Origin: Parvimonas parva
Lineage (GTDB): Bacteria; Bacillota; Clostridia; Tissierellales; Peptoniphilaceae
DNA: 64,000 nucleotides
Reading direction: 5' to 3'
Assembly (NCBI RefSeq): GCF_016552165.1
Contig: NZ_JACVDA010000005.1
Coordinates: forward strand, 1-64,000
A program made the position numbers and the translations under genes. Under the pieces are notes generated by a model that was not told where the DNA came from, did not search any database, and was given only the letters and a program-made list of their open reading frames with translations. This document shows positions 16,019 through 25,785 of this stretch, piece after piece (the stretch's first letter is position 1; each line of letters starts with the position of its first letter).

Positions 16019-17755
16019 TTAATTATTTAAGCTCCAGTTTTCCGACTTTGATTTAGCATCTACAAAGTCTTTATAAATTCCATCTTGCCTCATCAATTCG
16101 TCATGTGTACCACGCTGTTCAATACAGCCTTTATTCAAAACCAATATTTGATTCGCATTTCTAATCGTCTTTAGTCTATGTGCAATCATAATAACTGTTT
16201 TATTCTTGGTAAGTGATTCAATCGCCAATTTTAGTTTATCTTCATTTTCAGGATCAACATTTGCTGTTGCCTCATCGAAAATAATAATAGGAGCATCTTT
16301 TAACATCGCTCTTGCGATAGAAATTCTCTGCTTTTCTCCTCCTGAAAGTGAAGCCCCACCTTCACCTATGAAAGTGTCATATCCTTGTGGAAGAGAAACT
16401 ATAAAATCATGACACTGTGCTTTTAGGGCTACTTCTATCACATCTTCTCTTGTTGCATTTTGATTTCCAAACTTTATATTATTTTCAATAGTATCTTCAA
16501 ATAAATATACATCTTGAAATACCATGGAAAGATTATTCATAAGATTTTCAACGGTATAATCTTTAATATTATTTCCACCTATTTTTATTTCACCACTATT
16601 AACATCCCAAAATCGTGCAATTAAATTGCATAATGTAGTTTTCCCAGAACCCGATTTACCTACAATAGCTGTCATCTCATTCTCTTTAATAACGCATGTA
16701 ACATTATCTAGAACTCTTCTATTGTCATAAGAAAACCCTATATTGTTAATATAGATATCATGATTTTGTATCATGAACTTTATATCGCCTTCATCAATTT
16801 CAGGCATATGATTAACATATTCATATGAATCGATAGCATTCTCTGCAATTCGTAAAATTGCCATATTAGAACCTGCTCCAATCAGTCCATCAAAAATTGT
16901 GAAGCTTGCTATCATCAATACAACCGTATCCGCAATATCTAAGTTTCCAGAAAGATTTAACTTAATACAAAAAAACAACATCCCTACAATTGTCAATCCT
17001 ATTGCTATTCTTTGAGCTATTGTGTATGGAATAATCATTTTTTCAAGCGAGAGCGTAGTTTTGTAACTATTATCAATCGCATCATTCAAATTCTTATTGT
17101 TCTTACCGCCTAAATTGTATGATTTAATAACTTGCATTCCTTGAATTGTTGACAGTACATTCTTAGTCAAATATGTCTGAATATTTGACATATCAGCTGC
17201 ATTTTTTCTTGAACGTTTTTCCATTAAGAAAGTAACAAATAAAAATACTGTCATACCAATTAATGCCACAAAACCTATTTCCAAATTTATGATAAATATG
17301 GATAAAACAAATACGAATGTATTTAAAAAGCCTCCCAAAACATTAACGAGCAATACTGGTATCCAAGACTCAATTTGTGTAAGATTTGTAGTTGCCAAAG
17401 TAGTTAATTTGCCTAGGCTGAAATTATTAAAGAATCCCATGGGAACTCTTTTTATTTTTTCTCCCAACTCTATTCTTTTATTTGCTGCCATAAAATATCC
17501 CGCATGTGTTTGATTCATTTGAGATATATTTTGTGTGATAATCTTGCCCATCAAACTAATAATTAATACTGCTAATACGATGATAATATCTTGTTGCACG
17601 ACATTTTGCTTGAATAGGCATTTTAGCATATAATAAATTGCCACAAATTGAGATGCATTAAATACAGCATGAAAGAATGCTGCTACTATTGACTTTGTTA
17701 AGTTATTTCTCTCTCTGCCGGAGAAGAACCAGATTTTTTTAAATACACTTATCAT
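16019..17755 (-). CDS. ABC exporter half-transporter (membrane plus ATPase), second of pair
   Basis: 578 residues: six-helix membrane domain (residues about 15-300) and C-terminal ATPase with Walker A GKSGSGKTT, signature LSGGEKQRISIARA and Walker B IIFDEATANVDP. It overlaps the preceding half-transporter gene by 4 bp (ATGA), so the two probably form a heterodimer of the MdlAB/IrtAB/YbtPQ type. The ECF-type genes just upstream in the operon are the usual companions of this pair. The substrate is unknown; siderophore or peptide-like compounds are handled by relatives. Confidence 0.88.
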   Translation of the reverse strand: MISVFKKIWFFSGRERNNLTKSIVAAFFHAVFNASQFVAIYYMLKCLFKQNVVQQDIIIVLAVLIISLMGKIITQNISQMNQTHAGYFMAANKRIELGEKIKRVPMGFFNNFSLGKLTTLATTNLTQIESWIPVLLVNVLGGFLNTFVFVLSIFIINLEIGFVALIGMTVFLFVTFLMEKRSRKNAADMSNIQTYLTKNVLSTIQGMQVIKSYNLGGKNNKNLNDAIDNSYKTTLSLEKMIIPYTIAQRIAIGLTIVGMLFFCIKLNLSGNLDIADTVVLMIASFTIFDGLIGAGSNMAILRIAENAIDSYEYVNHMPEIDEGDIKFMIQNHDIYINNIGFSYDNRRVLDNVTCVIKENEMTAIVGKSGSGKTTLCNLIARFWDVNSGEIKIGGNNIKDYTVENLMNNLSMVFQDVYLFEDTIENNIKFGNQNATREDVIEVALKAQCHDFIVSLPQGYDTFIGEGGASLSGGEKQRISIARAMLKDAPIIIFDEATANVDPENEDKLKLAIESLTKNKTVIMIAHRLKTIRNANQILVLNKGCIEQRGTHDELMRQDGIYKDFVDAKSKSENWSLNN

Positions 17756-19470
17756 GCTTCATCCTCCTTATCTAATGCCATACACATAGCGCAATATAAT
17801 TTTGACTTCGCTAGTAGTTCTTCATGATTTCCACTGTTTTCAAGCATCCCATTATTAATTACAAATATTTTATCAGCTCCTTTTATTGTGTTTAGCCTGT
17901 GAGCTATAACAATTAAGGTTTTTCCCTTTACTAATTTTGAAATCGCTGCCTGAATAATATTTTCATTCTCTGGATCTATATACGATGTAGCCTCATCCAA
18001 AATTATAATTGGCGAATTTTTAAGCATTGCCCTAGCAATAGATATTCTTTGCCTTTCTCCTCCTGATAGATGTCCACCGCCTTCCCCAACAATGGTGTCA
18101 TACCCATTAGAAAGCTCTCTAATAAAACTGTCGCACCCCGCTTTAATTGCAATTTGCTCAACTTCTTCATCTGTTGCATTCGGATTACCGAGTCTAATAT
18201 TTTCTTTAACCGAAACATCAAACAAATAATTGTCTTGGGACACATAAGATATTAATTTTGAAAGTTGTTTTAACGGAATATCGTTCAAGTCTATTCCGTC
18301 AATTTTAATATGACCACTTTCAACATTCCAAAAGCCTGCTAAAAGTTTCGCTATTGTCGATTTCCCACTTCCAGATTCACCTACCAAAGCATTAAATGTT
18401 CCTTCTTTGAAGGTTAAATTTAAATTCTTAATTATTTGTTTTTCTCCATTATATGAAAAATCAACATCAATAAATTCAACATCAAACTTTTCAATTGGTT
18501 GGATAGTTGTCCCACATTTTATTTTTTTTGAAGCTAAAAGGCTCTCTACACTACTCGATATAGTGCCGATTCGTGCCAAATCATCTGTATAATTTAATGC
18601 TTTGAGTAGATTTGATACTGTAGCAAAAGATAGTATGACTATTGTTATCAATGTTTCTATTTCAATGCTACCATTTTGATAAAAAATCATTCCAAATGGT
18701 ATGACTGTCAAAATTCCCATTGGTGATAATATACGACCAACAGAAACTCTTTTCATACATCTCCCCATCCAATCATAATAAAATTGTGCATTGTCATTAA
18801 CAGAATCACTATATTTTTGGTAAGAAGTATTACTTTGATTAAATGCTTTAATAACTTCAATACCACCAATATATTCAACCAATGCATTATTCATTTTTTG
18901 ACCTAAAACTACAGATTCCTTATAGTTTTTCGTGTACTCTTCATTCATCACTGACTTCATAAAACTCATGCCAACAATAAAAGGAAGTAGAGATACCAGA
19001 CCTAATCGCCAGTCCAGAGTAAGCATATATATTATAAGAAATACCGGGCCAACTACATTGGCTGTCATTTCTGGTAATATATGAGATAAGGTTGTTTCCA
19101 TACTATCAACTTTATCTACAATTATGTCTTTCAAAGTTCCAGAACTAATTCTGGTAATATCACCTAACGGCATTTCAAATAATTTATTTGAAATTTCTTT
19201 TCGGATATCCCTTAATGATTGAAATGTTGCAGTATGAGAAATTGTCGTTGATATTCCTGCTGATATTTCTTTAATTAAAAACATTCCTGCTATAATCAAT
19301 AATTTATTTAAGTACAATTCCCAATTTGAATTCCCGTTAATTAACTCTGCTATAAGACTTGCAAGAATCATATATGAGATTAAGCCAGCCAATACACCCA
19401 AAATAGCAAACAAGACGGAAAAAGAAAATTGAGTAGATCGTTTTTTTATACATTGCCTAATTATATTCAT
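17752..19470 (-). CDS. ABC exporter half-transporter (membrane plus ATPase), first of pair
   Basis: 572 residues with the same design as its downstream neighbour: membrane domain about residues 15-300, Walker A GESGSGKST, signature LSGGERQRISIARA, Walker B IILDEATSYIDP. It overlaps the dual-ATPase gene upstream by 14 bp and the partner half-transporter by 4 bp. Both ATPase sites look intact, which points to an active transporter if the operon is still transcribed. Confidence 0.88.
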   Translation of the reverse strand: MNIIRQCIKKRSTQFSFSVLFAILGVLAGLISYMILASLIAELINGNSNWELYLNKLLIIAGMFLIKEISAGISTTISHTATFQSLRDIRKEISNKLFEMPLGDITRISSGTLKDIIVDKVDSMETTLSHILPEMTANVVGPVFLIIYMLTLDWRLGLVSLLPFIVGMSFMKSVMNEEYTKNYKESVVLGQKMNNALVEYIGGIEVIKAFNQSNTSYQKYSDSVNDNAQFYYDWMGRCMKRVSVGRILSPMGILTVIPFGMIFYQNGSIEIETLITIVILSFATVSNLLKALNYTDDLARIGTISSSVESLLASKKIKCGTTIQPIEKFDVEFIDVDFSYNGEKQIIKNLNLTFKEGTFNALVGESGSGKSTIAKLLAGFWNVESGHIKIDGIDLNDIPLKQLSKLISYVSQDNYLFDVSVKENIRLGNPNATDEEVEQIAIKAGCDSFIRELSNGYDTIVGEGGGHLSGGERQRISIARAMLKNSPIIILDEATSYIDPENENIIQAAISKLVKGKTLIVIAHRLNTIKGADKIFVINNGMLENSGNHEELLAKSKLYCAMCMALDKEDEA

Positions 19471-20884
19471 CTAACAATTTCTCCCTCTCTTTTATTTGTT
19501 CTCCCTCTTGCAAATAAAGAAATTTATCACTTGTAGCTTTAGCTAAAAGTAAATCATGTGTAATAATAATCACTATTTTCCCTTTTGCAGAAAGAAGTTT
19601 TACCCATTTGATAATTGCACGTAATCCATCTCCATCCATTCCACTTGTTGGCTCATCTAATATATAAACATCTGCATCTGAACAATATGCTGCAGCTAAT
19701 ATTACTCTTTGCTTTTCTCCTCCTGACAATGATGCCGGGTGTCTATCTTTTAGTTCATTCAAGCTAAAAGCATTTAAGCTATCCACCATATCTTGCTTTA
19801 ATTTTTCAGTTGTCTTTTTACCAATTGAAATTTCACCTACAACTGAATCTGAATATAATTGATAATCTGCATCTTGCATAACAAAATAGCAAAATTTATT
19901 TCTTAGATTTCTGTTTGCTGCTTTTCCTTTATATTTGATAGTTCCTCTATTTTCTTTTAGAAGCCCACTGATAACTTTACATAATGTAGTTTTTCCTGCT
20001 CCATTGTTTCCTAACAGTGAAATAACCTCTCCTTTATATAACTTCAAATTAATGTCATCAATTCCTGAATTTGTTCTTTTATAGTGAAAATGTAAGGACT
20101 CAATATCTAAAATTAAATTTTTTGACTTTTCAGTCTTACTACTTTTATTTATCGTTTTCGGTCTCAATCCAAGCTTTGATAAATTTTCATTATCAAGACT
20201 TTCAAACTCTTCCTTTGTCCAGATTTTCCTTAACATGCCTTTATCAATATAAAAAAATCTATTTACTACTTCCTTAAACGGTTCAAGCCTATGCTCACTT
20301 ATAATAATAGAGATTCCTCTATCTTTAATTTTTTTAATTATTTTTATTAAAACTTTAACTCCATCTGCATCTAAATTTGATGTTGGCTCATCAAGTATCA
20401 ACACTTTAGGTTGTAAAATTAAAGAAGAAGCAATTGCAACTTTTTGTTTTTGACCACTAGATAATTCATCTATATTTTTTGAAAGTAAATGTTCAATTCC
20501 GACAAATTCAACAATCTCGTCAAGTTTTTTCTTTATTTCATATGCAGAAATTCCTATATTTTCTGCCGCAAAACAAATCTCATCTTGAACGTTATTCATA
20601 AAAAATTGGCTTCTTGGATCTTGAAAAACAACGCCAAATAATTTGGCACGTTCCTCTGAATCCATTTCAGCCGGAATTTGTTTATCTATTTCAACTTTCC
20701 CTTTAAGATTCCCCTCATAAAAAACAGGAGCCAACCCACTGACAGTTCGTAAAATTGTACTTTTCCCTGATCCCGATTTGCCACAAAGTACAACACATTC
20801 CCCTGATTTTATAGAAAAATCAATCTTATTGATAGAAGAATCTCCATCACTATAAGAAAAAAATACATTTTGAAATTCTATCAT
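19457..20884 (-). CDS. ECF-type transporter ATPase, fused A1-A2 (two nucleotide-binding domains)
   Basis: 475 residues with two complete ATPase domains. Domain 1 (residues 1-225) has GKSGSGKST, LSSGQKQKVAIA and LILDEPTSNLD; domain 2 (about 245-470) has GNNGAGKTT, LSGGEKQRVILA and YILDEPTSGMD. This is the EcfA1/EcfA2 pair as one chain. It needs an S and a T membrane component: the S gene is truncated at 25786-26027 and the T gene is absent except perhaps its last seven codons. The start and ribosome site (TTGGAGTATAAAG) are intact and lie 26 bp from the foreign phage fragment. Confidence 0.88.
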   Translation of the reverse strand: MIEFQNVFFSYSDGDSSINKIDFSIKSGECVVLCGKSGSGKSTILRTVSGLAPVFYEGNLKGKVEIDKQIPAEMDSEERAKLFGVVFQDPRSQFFMNNVQDEICFAAENIGISAYEIKKKLDEIVEFVGIEHLLSKNIDELSSGQKQKVAIASSLILQPKVLILDEPTSNLDADGVKVLIKIIKKIKDRGISIIISEHRLEPFKEVVNRFFYIDKGMLRKIWTKEEFESLDNENLSKLGLRPKTINKSSKTEKSKNLILDIESLHFHYKRTNSGIDDINLKLYKGEVISLLGNNGAGKTTLCKVISGLLKENRGTIKYKGKAANRNLRNKFCYFVMQDADYQLYSDSVVGEISIGKKTTEKLKQDMVDSLNAFSLNELKDRHPASLSGGEKQRVILAAAYCSDADVYILDEPTSGMDGDGLRAIIKWVKLLSAKGKIVIIITHDLLLAKATSDKFLYLQEGEQIKEREKLLDEYN

Positions 20885-20886
20885 CT

Positions 20887-21638
20887 TTATACTCCAAAAT
20901 ATATTAGTCCTGTGTCTTTGTCCATCGTGTCCATATATAAGTCTCTAAGCCATCTACCAGAGGAATCATATTCTGTTAGCTTATATCCACCAGTACCTGT
21001 ATTCATTTGAGCCTTAAGGTTATCAATGGCACTTTGGACTCTTTCATTATCTATTTTTCTTGTGACTATACCTTCTTCTTTTATCTGCCTTACTGCATCT
21101 TGAGAACTTTGGATATATCCTTTACTTTGATTACTTCTACTTCCGAGCACCACCTTAATTTCTCCAGGCTTTTGCAGTGGTATGGTCTGTTTCATAACGG
21201 GAAAGATTCTATCCATTCCAAATGGATAGGCTCTGCATCTTACCCTATCCCCGCATTCAATGGTTTCTGTAGAGATTCCAAACTCAGATAAGTCAACAGC
21301 TGAAAGGTTTAGCTCTACCATTTCAAACTGATTATCCTTAAGCCACTCTGCTCCTTTTCTTAAAAGATTTGCAGGAATGGTAACATCATCCCAGCGTACC
21401 ACCTTACAAACCCAACCAAATTCAGTGAGTGCCTCTTTAGAAACAAGATAGTTCTTACCATTATTTACTGAAGTAATATCTGTATATTGTTTTAGGACAG
21501 CATTAGCATCACCTTCTATTTCCTTACCAAGTGGAATGATGGCTGTTGCCACATCTTCTGCAGATAAGTCCTCCGTATAATCAAGAAGATTAAGTCCAAA
21601 CTCTATGCTCTGATCTGTGTCTTTTCCCATTTCTTCAA
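20887..21638 (-). pseudogene. Fragment of a phage tail-tip gene, fused in frame to a short unrelated end
   Basis: The open frame (247 codons from ATG 21630) equals an internal part of the prophage tail gene at 34320-37151, starting at MGKDTDQSIEFG and ending at DLYMDTMDKDT. The last codons (GLIYFGV, stop) are not phage; they are hydrophobic and could be the end of the missing ECF T component. The fragment lacks both ends of the tail protein and is not a functional gene. Confidence 0.8.
20910..21638. repeat. 729-bp near-identical duplication, copy 1 (partner 35873-36601)
   Basis: The two stretches align without gaps at a constant offset of 14963. The few differences I found (near 20921, 20949 and 20980-20988) are all in the first 80 bp; the remaining 650 bp appear identical by eye. 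Confidence 0.85.
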
Positions 21639-21717
21639 CCTATAAACCATATAACACGTTTTTCTATACCTGTTTTTAATTCAGTAGGAACAATAAAATG
21701 TATAGAGGTGGTCTACT

Positions 21718-22071
21718 ATGCGTAAAAAAGAAGATAAATATGATTTTAGAGCCTTTGGTTTAGCCATTAAAGAAGCTCGATTGAAACGAGGTTTAACTCG
21801 TGAACAAGTGGGAGCATTGATTGAAATTGACCCACGGTACTTAACTAATATTGAAAATAAAGGGCAACACCCCAGCATACAAGTTCTTTATGACCTTGTA
21901 TCGTTACTTCATGTTTCCGTTGATGAATTTTTCTTACCTGCTAATAACTTGGTAAAAAGCACCCGACGATTACAGATAGAGAAATACATGGATAGCTTTA
22001 CAGACAAAGAACTATCCTTAATGGAATCTTTAGCCAGCGGTATCAACGAAGCAAGAAACATCGAAGACTAA
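21718..22071 (+). CDS. orf9: Tn916 Orf9-type Xre-family regulator
   Basis: 117 residues with an N-terminal helix-turn-helix (residues about 10-65: [16 protein letters not shown] ... [14 protein letters not shown]). In Tn916 the orf9 product is thought to repress orf7/orf8 and so the conjugation cascade; those targets are absent here. It is transcribed opposite to tet(M), and the two units are separated by a perfect bidirectional hairpin terminator. Confidence 0.9.
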   Translation: MRKKEDKYDFRAFGLAIKEARLKRGLTREQVGALIEIDPRYLTNIENKGQHPSIQVLYDLVSLLHVSVDEFFLPANNLVKSTRRLQIEKYMDSFTDKELSLMESLASGINEARNIED

Positions 22072-22096
22072 TTAAAAGAATCCATACATAACGGAA

Positions 22097-22141
22097 AGAG
22101 CCGATAAAATGAGATTGTATTAATCTCATTTTATCGGCTCT
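22097..22141. terminator. Bidirectional hairpin terminator between orf9 and orf6
   Basis: Perfect 20-bp arms (22097-22116 and 22122-22141) around a 5-nt loop. It lies behind the converging ends of orf9 and orf6; the orf6 stop is inside one arm. Confidence 0.8.
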
Positions 22142-22319
22142 GCGTCTTTGCGTCTGGCTCTGTAATCACAGTTACTTTGAACTGCTTTATTTCAATTAAA
22201 TTTTCTTGTCTGCATTTCGGACAATAGAGGAGGAATTTTTTTAATTCAGTATCTTCCCTTATCTTTAATCGTGTTTTATTTCCACATACAGGACACAATA
22301 TCCACTTGTAGTTTATAAT
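22131..22319 (-). CDS. orf6: Tn916 Orf6-type small Cys-rich (KTR) protein
   Basis: About 62 residues. The CPVCGNKTRLKI and LYCPKCRQEN segments form a zinc ribbon, the cysteine-rich KTR domain encoded behind tet(M) in Tn916. There is no ATG, GTG or TTG at the proper place: a strong site (AAGGAGGAG) points to ATT at 22317-22319 or a nearby non-standard start. It ends in the terminator stem. Function unknown. Confidence 0.7.
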   Translation of the reverse strand: MINYKWILCPVCGNKTRLKIREDTELKKFLLYCPKCRQENLIEIKQFKVTVITEPDAKTQSR

Positions 22320-22416
22320 AACTATCTCCTCCTTTACACTTTAATTCAAATCTTTATTAAAAAATATTTCATCTTATTTAACAAGAAACCATATTTATAT
22401 AACAACATAAAATACA

Positions 22417-24336
22417 CTAAGTTATTTTATTGAACATATATCGTACTTTATCTATCCGACTATTTGGACGACGGGGCTGGCAAACAGGTTCACCGGTAGT
22501 AACATGGTACCCTTTTAACTCTGTTAAACAAACACTACGTCCATTTGTAAAGAAAGTTAAATCACTACGATATTCTTGAATACACCGAGCAGGGATTTCT
22601 CCACTAAGAATGACCTCATTATTTTTCAATTGAGTGTCTACGATGTTCGCACAATATTTAGGAGCATCGTTGTATGCTCGTGAAAGATATTCCTGTGGCG
22701 CATAAATTTTAAAACTAAGATATGGCTCTAACAATTCTGTTCCAGCTTTTTTTAAGACTTGTTCCAATACAATAGGAGCAAGCATCCGAAAATCTGCTGG
22801 GGTACTAACAGGGCTATAGTATAAGCCATACTTAAAACAGATTTTACAGTCCGTCACATTCCAACCATATAATCCTTGTTCGCAACCATAGCGTATCCCT
22901 TCCATAACTGCATTTTGAAATGATTGATTTAAGTATCCAAGAGAAACCGAGCTCTCATACTGCATTCCACTTCCCAACGGAAGCGGTGATACAGATAAAC
23001 CAATGGAAGCCCAGAAAGGATTTGGCGGCACTTCGATGTGAATGGTATATTCTGCATTTTTTAACGGTCTCTCCATATAAATGACTGTAGGCTCTTTTAG
23101 TTCTATCTCCACATGATACTTTTCTTGCAACAGTGCACTAATCACTTCCATTTGTACTTTCCCTAAGAAAGAAAGTATAATTTCATGTGTCGTAGAATCC
23201 ACGTAATATCGTAGAAGCGGATCACTATCTGAGATTTCCAAAAGGGCATCAAGCAACATTTCTCTCTGTTCAGGTTTACTCGGTTCAACAGTTGTTTGTA
23301 GTAGAGGGTGCGGATTTTCAATCTTTTTTCTCTGTGGCAATAGTTTTGTATCTCCAAGAACACTATTTAACTTCAAAAACTCATTTTGCAAAATAACAAT
23401 TTCTCCAGAATAAGCCTTATCGATTTTACATAATTCACCATTTATTGAAGTATACATTTCTGTAATTTTTATTTTTTCCTTTTCCGATATTCTAACCGAA
23501 TCTCGCAAATGCAGTACGCCACTATAAAGACGTATATATGCAAGACGCTGTCTTTTTTCCGAATACTCAATTTTGAAAACTTTTCCGCAAAGTTCAGACT
23601 GACCTCGATGTGTTGATGAATAAAATTTATTCGTAATCACTTCTATAAGGTTATCAATCCCTATATTGTTTTTTGCACTTCCGTGATAAACAGGGAACAG
23701 GGAACAATTCTGAAATCTTATGCTTTCCTCTTGTTCGAGTTCCAATGCTTCTAATGATTTACCGGACATATATTTCTCTAAAAGGTCATCGTTTCCCTCT
23801 ATTACCGTATCCCATTGTTCAGATTCGGTAAAGTTCGTCACACACATATTAGGATACAGTTCTACCTTCTGTTTGATTACAATTTCGGCAGAAAGTTTCT
23901 CTTTAATATCCTGATAAACCGTTGATAAATCAATTCCATTTTGGTCAATCTTATTGATAAAAAAGATTGTGGGAATCCCCATTTTCCTAAGTGCATGAAA
24001 TAATATACGAGTTTGTGCTTGTACGCCATCTTTTGCAGAAATCAGTAGAATTGCCCCATCTAAAACTGATAATGAACGATATACTTCTGCTAAGAAATCC
24101 ATATGTCCTGGCGTGTCTATGATGTTCACCTTCGTATTTTCCCACTGAAAAGAGGTTATTCCTGTCTGAATTGTAATTCCTCTCTGACGTTCTAAAAGCG
24201 TATTATCCGTCCTCGTTGTACCTTTGTCCACGCTTCCTAATTCTGTAATCGCTCCACTGTTATATAATAAGCTTTCTGTTAAGGTAGTTTTTCCTGCATC
24301 AACATGAGCTAAAACTCCAATATTAATAATTTTCAT
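22417..24336 (-). CDS. tet(M): Ribosomal protection protein Tet(M), tetracycline resistance
   Basis: 639 residues from ATG 24336 ([17 protein letters not shown]), the standard length; a further in-frame ATG 15 bp upstream is not the usual start. GTPase motifs [16 protein letters not shown] and NKID are intact, and the EF-G-like domains continue to the end. The protein removes tetracycline from the ribosomal A site. No frameshift or missing segment is seen, so the gene should work. Expression depends on the leader and attenuator at 24352-24438. Confidence 0.97.
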   Translation of the reverse strand: MKIINIGVLAHVDAGKTTLTESLLYNSGAITELGSVDKGTTRTDNTLLERQRGITIQTGITSFQWENTKVNIIDTPGHMDFLAEVYRSLSVLDGAILLISAKDGVQAQTRILFHALRKMGIPTIFFINKIDQNGIDLSTVYQDIKEKLSAEIVIKQKVELYPNMCVTNFTESEQWDTVIEGNDDLLEKYMSGKSLEALELEQEESIRFQNCSLFPVYHGSAKNNIGIDNLIEVITNKFYSSTHRGQSELCGKVFKIEYSEKRQRLAYIRLYSGVLHLRDSVRISEKEKIKITEMYTSINGELCKIDKAYSGEIVILQNEFLKLNSVLGDTKLLPQRKKIENPHPLLQTTVEPSKPEQREMLLDALLEISDSDPLLRYYVDSTTHEIILSFLGKVQMEVISALLQEKYHVEIELKEPTVIYMERPLKNAEYTIHIEVPPNPFWASIGLSVSPLPLGSGMQYESSVSLGYLNQSFQNAVMEGIRYGCEQGLYGWNVTDCKICFKYGLYYSPVSTPADFRMLAPIVLEQVLKKAGTELLEPYLSFKIYAPQEYLSRAYNDAPKYCANIVDTQLKNNEVILSGEIPARCIQEYRSDLTFFTNGRSVCLTELKGYHVTTGEPVCQPRRPNSRIDKVRYMFNKIT

Positions 24337-24351
24337 GTGATTTTCCTCCAT

Positions 24352-24438
24352 TCAAAAACCCAAAAGGGCATAAAAATCCCAGTGATAAATACTTTTATCA
24401 CTGGGATTTTTATGCATAACCATAGGTATACAAAGCAT
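24352..24438 (-). CDS. orf12: tet(M) leader peptide (Tn916 orf12)
   Basis: 28 codons (MLCIPMVMHKNPSDK ...) directly upstream of tet(M). In Tn916 its translation, slowed by tetracycline, controls read-through of the overlapping terminator hairpin. Sequence and spacing are as in the classic element. Confidence 0.8.
   Translation of the reverse strand: MLCIPMVMHKNPSDKSIYHWDFYALLGF
24368..24415 (-). promoter_or_regulatory. tet(M) attenuator hairpin
   Basis: Perfect 22-bp arms (24368-24389, 24394-24415) with a 4-nt loop, lying inside the leader peptide frame and followed on the minus strand by T-rich sequence. This is the transcription attenuator of tet(M). Confidence 0.75.
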
Positions 24439-24636
24439 ACAGATATTCTCTGGATACTTTAGAATCACATGATAAAGGTATTCTTAAACTGGGTACAAAA
24501 AACTAAGCCCTCCTAAAAAAGGACATCCAATTATTTGTTCCCACTATCAAATTGACAGTTTATTTAAGAATACCTTGCCGCATATTTATTAACTCCTTTT
24601 ATATACTTACATTAATATTAGCACATAAGAGTACAT

Positions 24637-24665
24637 TTGTAAAGATATATCCGATTTTTTGTCAA
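24637..24665 (-). promoter_or_regulatory. Predicted promoter of the leader-tet(M) unit
   Basis: Minus-strand TTGACA (24660-24665), exact 17-bp spacer, TTACAA (24637-24642). It is about 200 bp ahead of the leader peptide. The -10 is imperfect, so other starts are possible. Confidence 0.45.
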
Positions 24666-24721
24666 AGGAGAACGTGGTTACAAAATAGCAGTTACAAATA
24701 GCTATAACCATGTACTAAAAG

Positions 24722-25654
24722 TTATTTTATAATCTTCCAGTTATTTCCTACCTTTTCTAGCACCAAATCAAATTGAGATACTTGCGTTGCTTTGGTCTGC
24801 TGGTCGAGATACTTTACTGCCAGTGATACCGTGACTTGATTATCCTTGCGATTATAAATAGGATTTACCAATTCTTGAAAGACATAATCTTTTCTGATCG
24901 GCTTCAAAATCCCATCATTCACGTAGTAAGAAAGTTCTTTTACGGTTGCGGTCGGGTAGAATTTAAAGAACGTTGTTAGAAACTCATTGATTTCATTGGT
25001 TGTGGTGGAATCAACCATGCCATCACTTTCTTTTATCTTTGGTGTATAATCTGATTTTTCTGGAACGCTGGTAATCGTCGGATTTTTAATAAGAACCATA
25101 TTTCCATCACTGTCAACATAGACTGTCAATTCATAAGCAGAATGGACGGTCTTTATATTTCCCCCCTCTGTAATCAACTGGTCTACACTATAAGTCACAT
25201 CAAACTGGTTTTCGCCATCCGCTTTTACCGTCCATATCTGAACCCCTCTTACAGAAGACGATACAGGAATATCTTTACGAACCGTATCGATATTGAGAGC
25301 TTGAAGTTCCTCTGTCAGATAGGCTTTGAGGTTTTCCATTCGATTATCAATAGATTTGTCGTTTAATTCCCATGAGTAGTAAACTTTCGCAAAGTTCTCT
25401 ACAAAATTTTCTACATGATGAGTATCAACGTATTCCTTTTCTATGATAGTTGTTTCGTGAATAGTATGAGTATCTATAGCTGTAAAGTGCTTGAATATCG
25501 CAAAGCTGAAACTAAGCCCTAAAAGTACCCACAAGGCAATCACAACCTTTTTATGAGGATTGACCTTATAGACACGAGGTTTCTTTTCCTTTGGTATCTG
25601 TTTTTCTTTATTCTGATTTTTTCTAAATTTCATCATTAAATCTTCCTTTCTCAT
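24722..25654 (-). CDS. orf13: Tn916 Orf13-type conjugation protein (TcpC/VirB8-like)
   Basis: 310 residues. A basic start is followed by one membrane helix (about residues 33-55) and two NTF2-like domains, the make-up of TcpC/VirB8-like channel proteins. ATG 25654 overlaps the orf14 stop (ATGA). In Tn916 it is part of the mating channel; here all partner genes except a scrap of orf14 are gone, so it is likely an orphan. Confidence 0.88.
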   Translation of the reverse strand: MRKEDLMMKFRKNQNKEKQIPKEKKPRVYKVNPHKKVVIALWVLLGLSFSFAIFKHFTAIDTHTIHETTIIEKEYVDTHHVENFVENFAKVYYSWELNDKSIDNRMENLKAYLTEELQALNIDTVRKDIPVSSSVRGVQIWTVKADGENQFDVTYSVDQLITEGGNIKTVHSAYELTVYVDSDGNMVLIKNPTITSVPEKSDYTPKIKESDGMVDSTTTNEINEFLTTFFKFYPTATVKELSYYVNDGILKPIRKDYVFQELVNPIYNRKDNQVTVSLAVKYLDQQTKATQVSQFDLVLEKVGNNWKIIK

Positions 25655-25785
25655 TGTTTGATTCGTCCTGCTCCCACTAAATGCTGTTGCCAGTAGGGGC
25701 TTGTTAAGTCGGCATAACCGATTGGGTCGCCTGCATGAAACATACGGTTATTGCCAAGGTATATCCCAACATGAGTAATATAAAC
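25651..25785 (-). pseudogene. orf14: 3' end of Tn916 orf14 (wall hydrolase), truncated
   Basis: About 44 codons, ending YITHVGIYLGNNRMFHAGD ... VGAGRIKQ, stop. This is the catalytic-His end of the NlpC/P60 domain of Tn916 Orf14. Upstream it runs straight into the Trep_Strep gene, so this is a breakpoint. Confidence 0.85.

Larger units (their letters stand above)
21639..25785. mobile_element. Tn916-family fragment carrying tet(M)
   Basis: Minus-strand order orf14' - orf13 - leader - tet(M) - orf6, then orf9 on plus, as in Tn916. The left edge is exact: phage-like identity ends at 21638. The right edge falls at about 25780, inside orf14. The integrase, excisionase, orf7/orf8 and all the conjugation genes beyond orf14 are missing, so this piece cannot move by itself. 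Confidence 0.88.

Noticed and set aside
20887-21630. Intact 247-residue tail protein gene
   Set aside because: It begins and ends inside the tail-tip protein and lacks the N- and C-terminal domains; it is a fragment.
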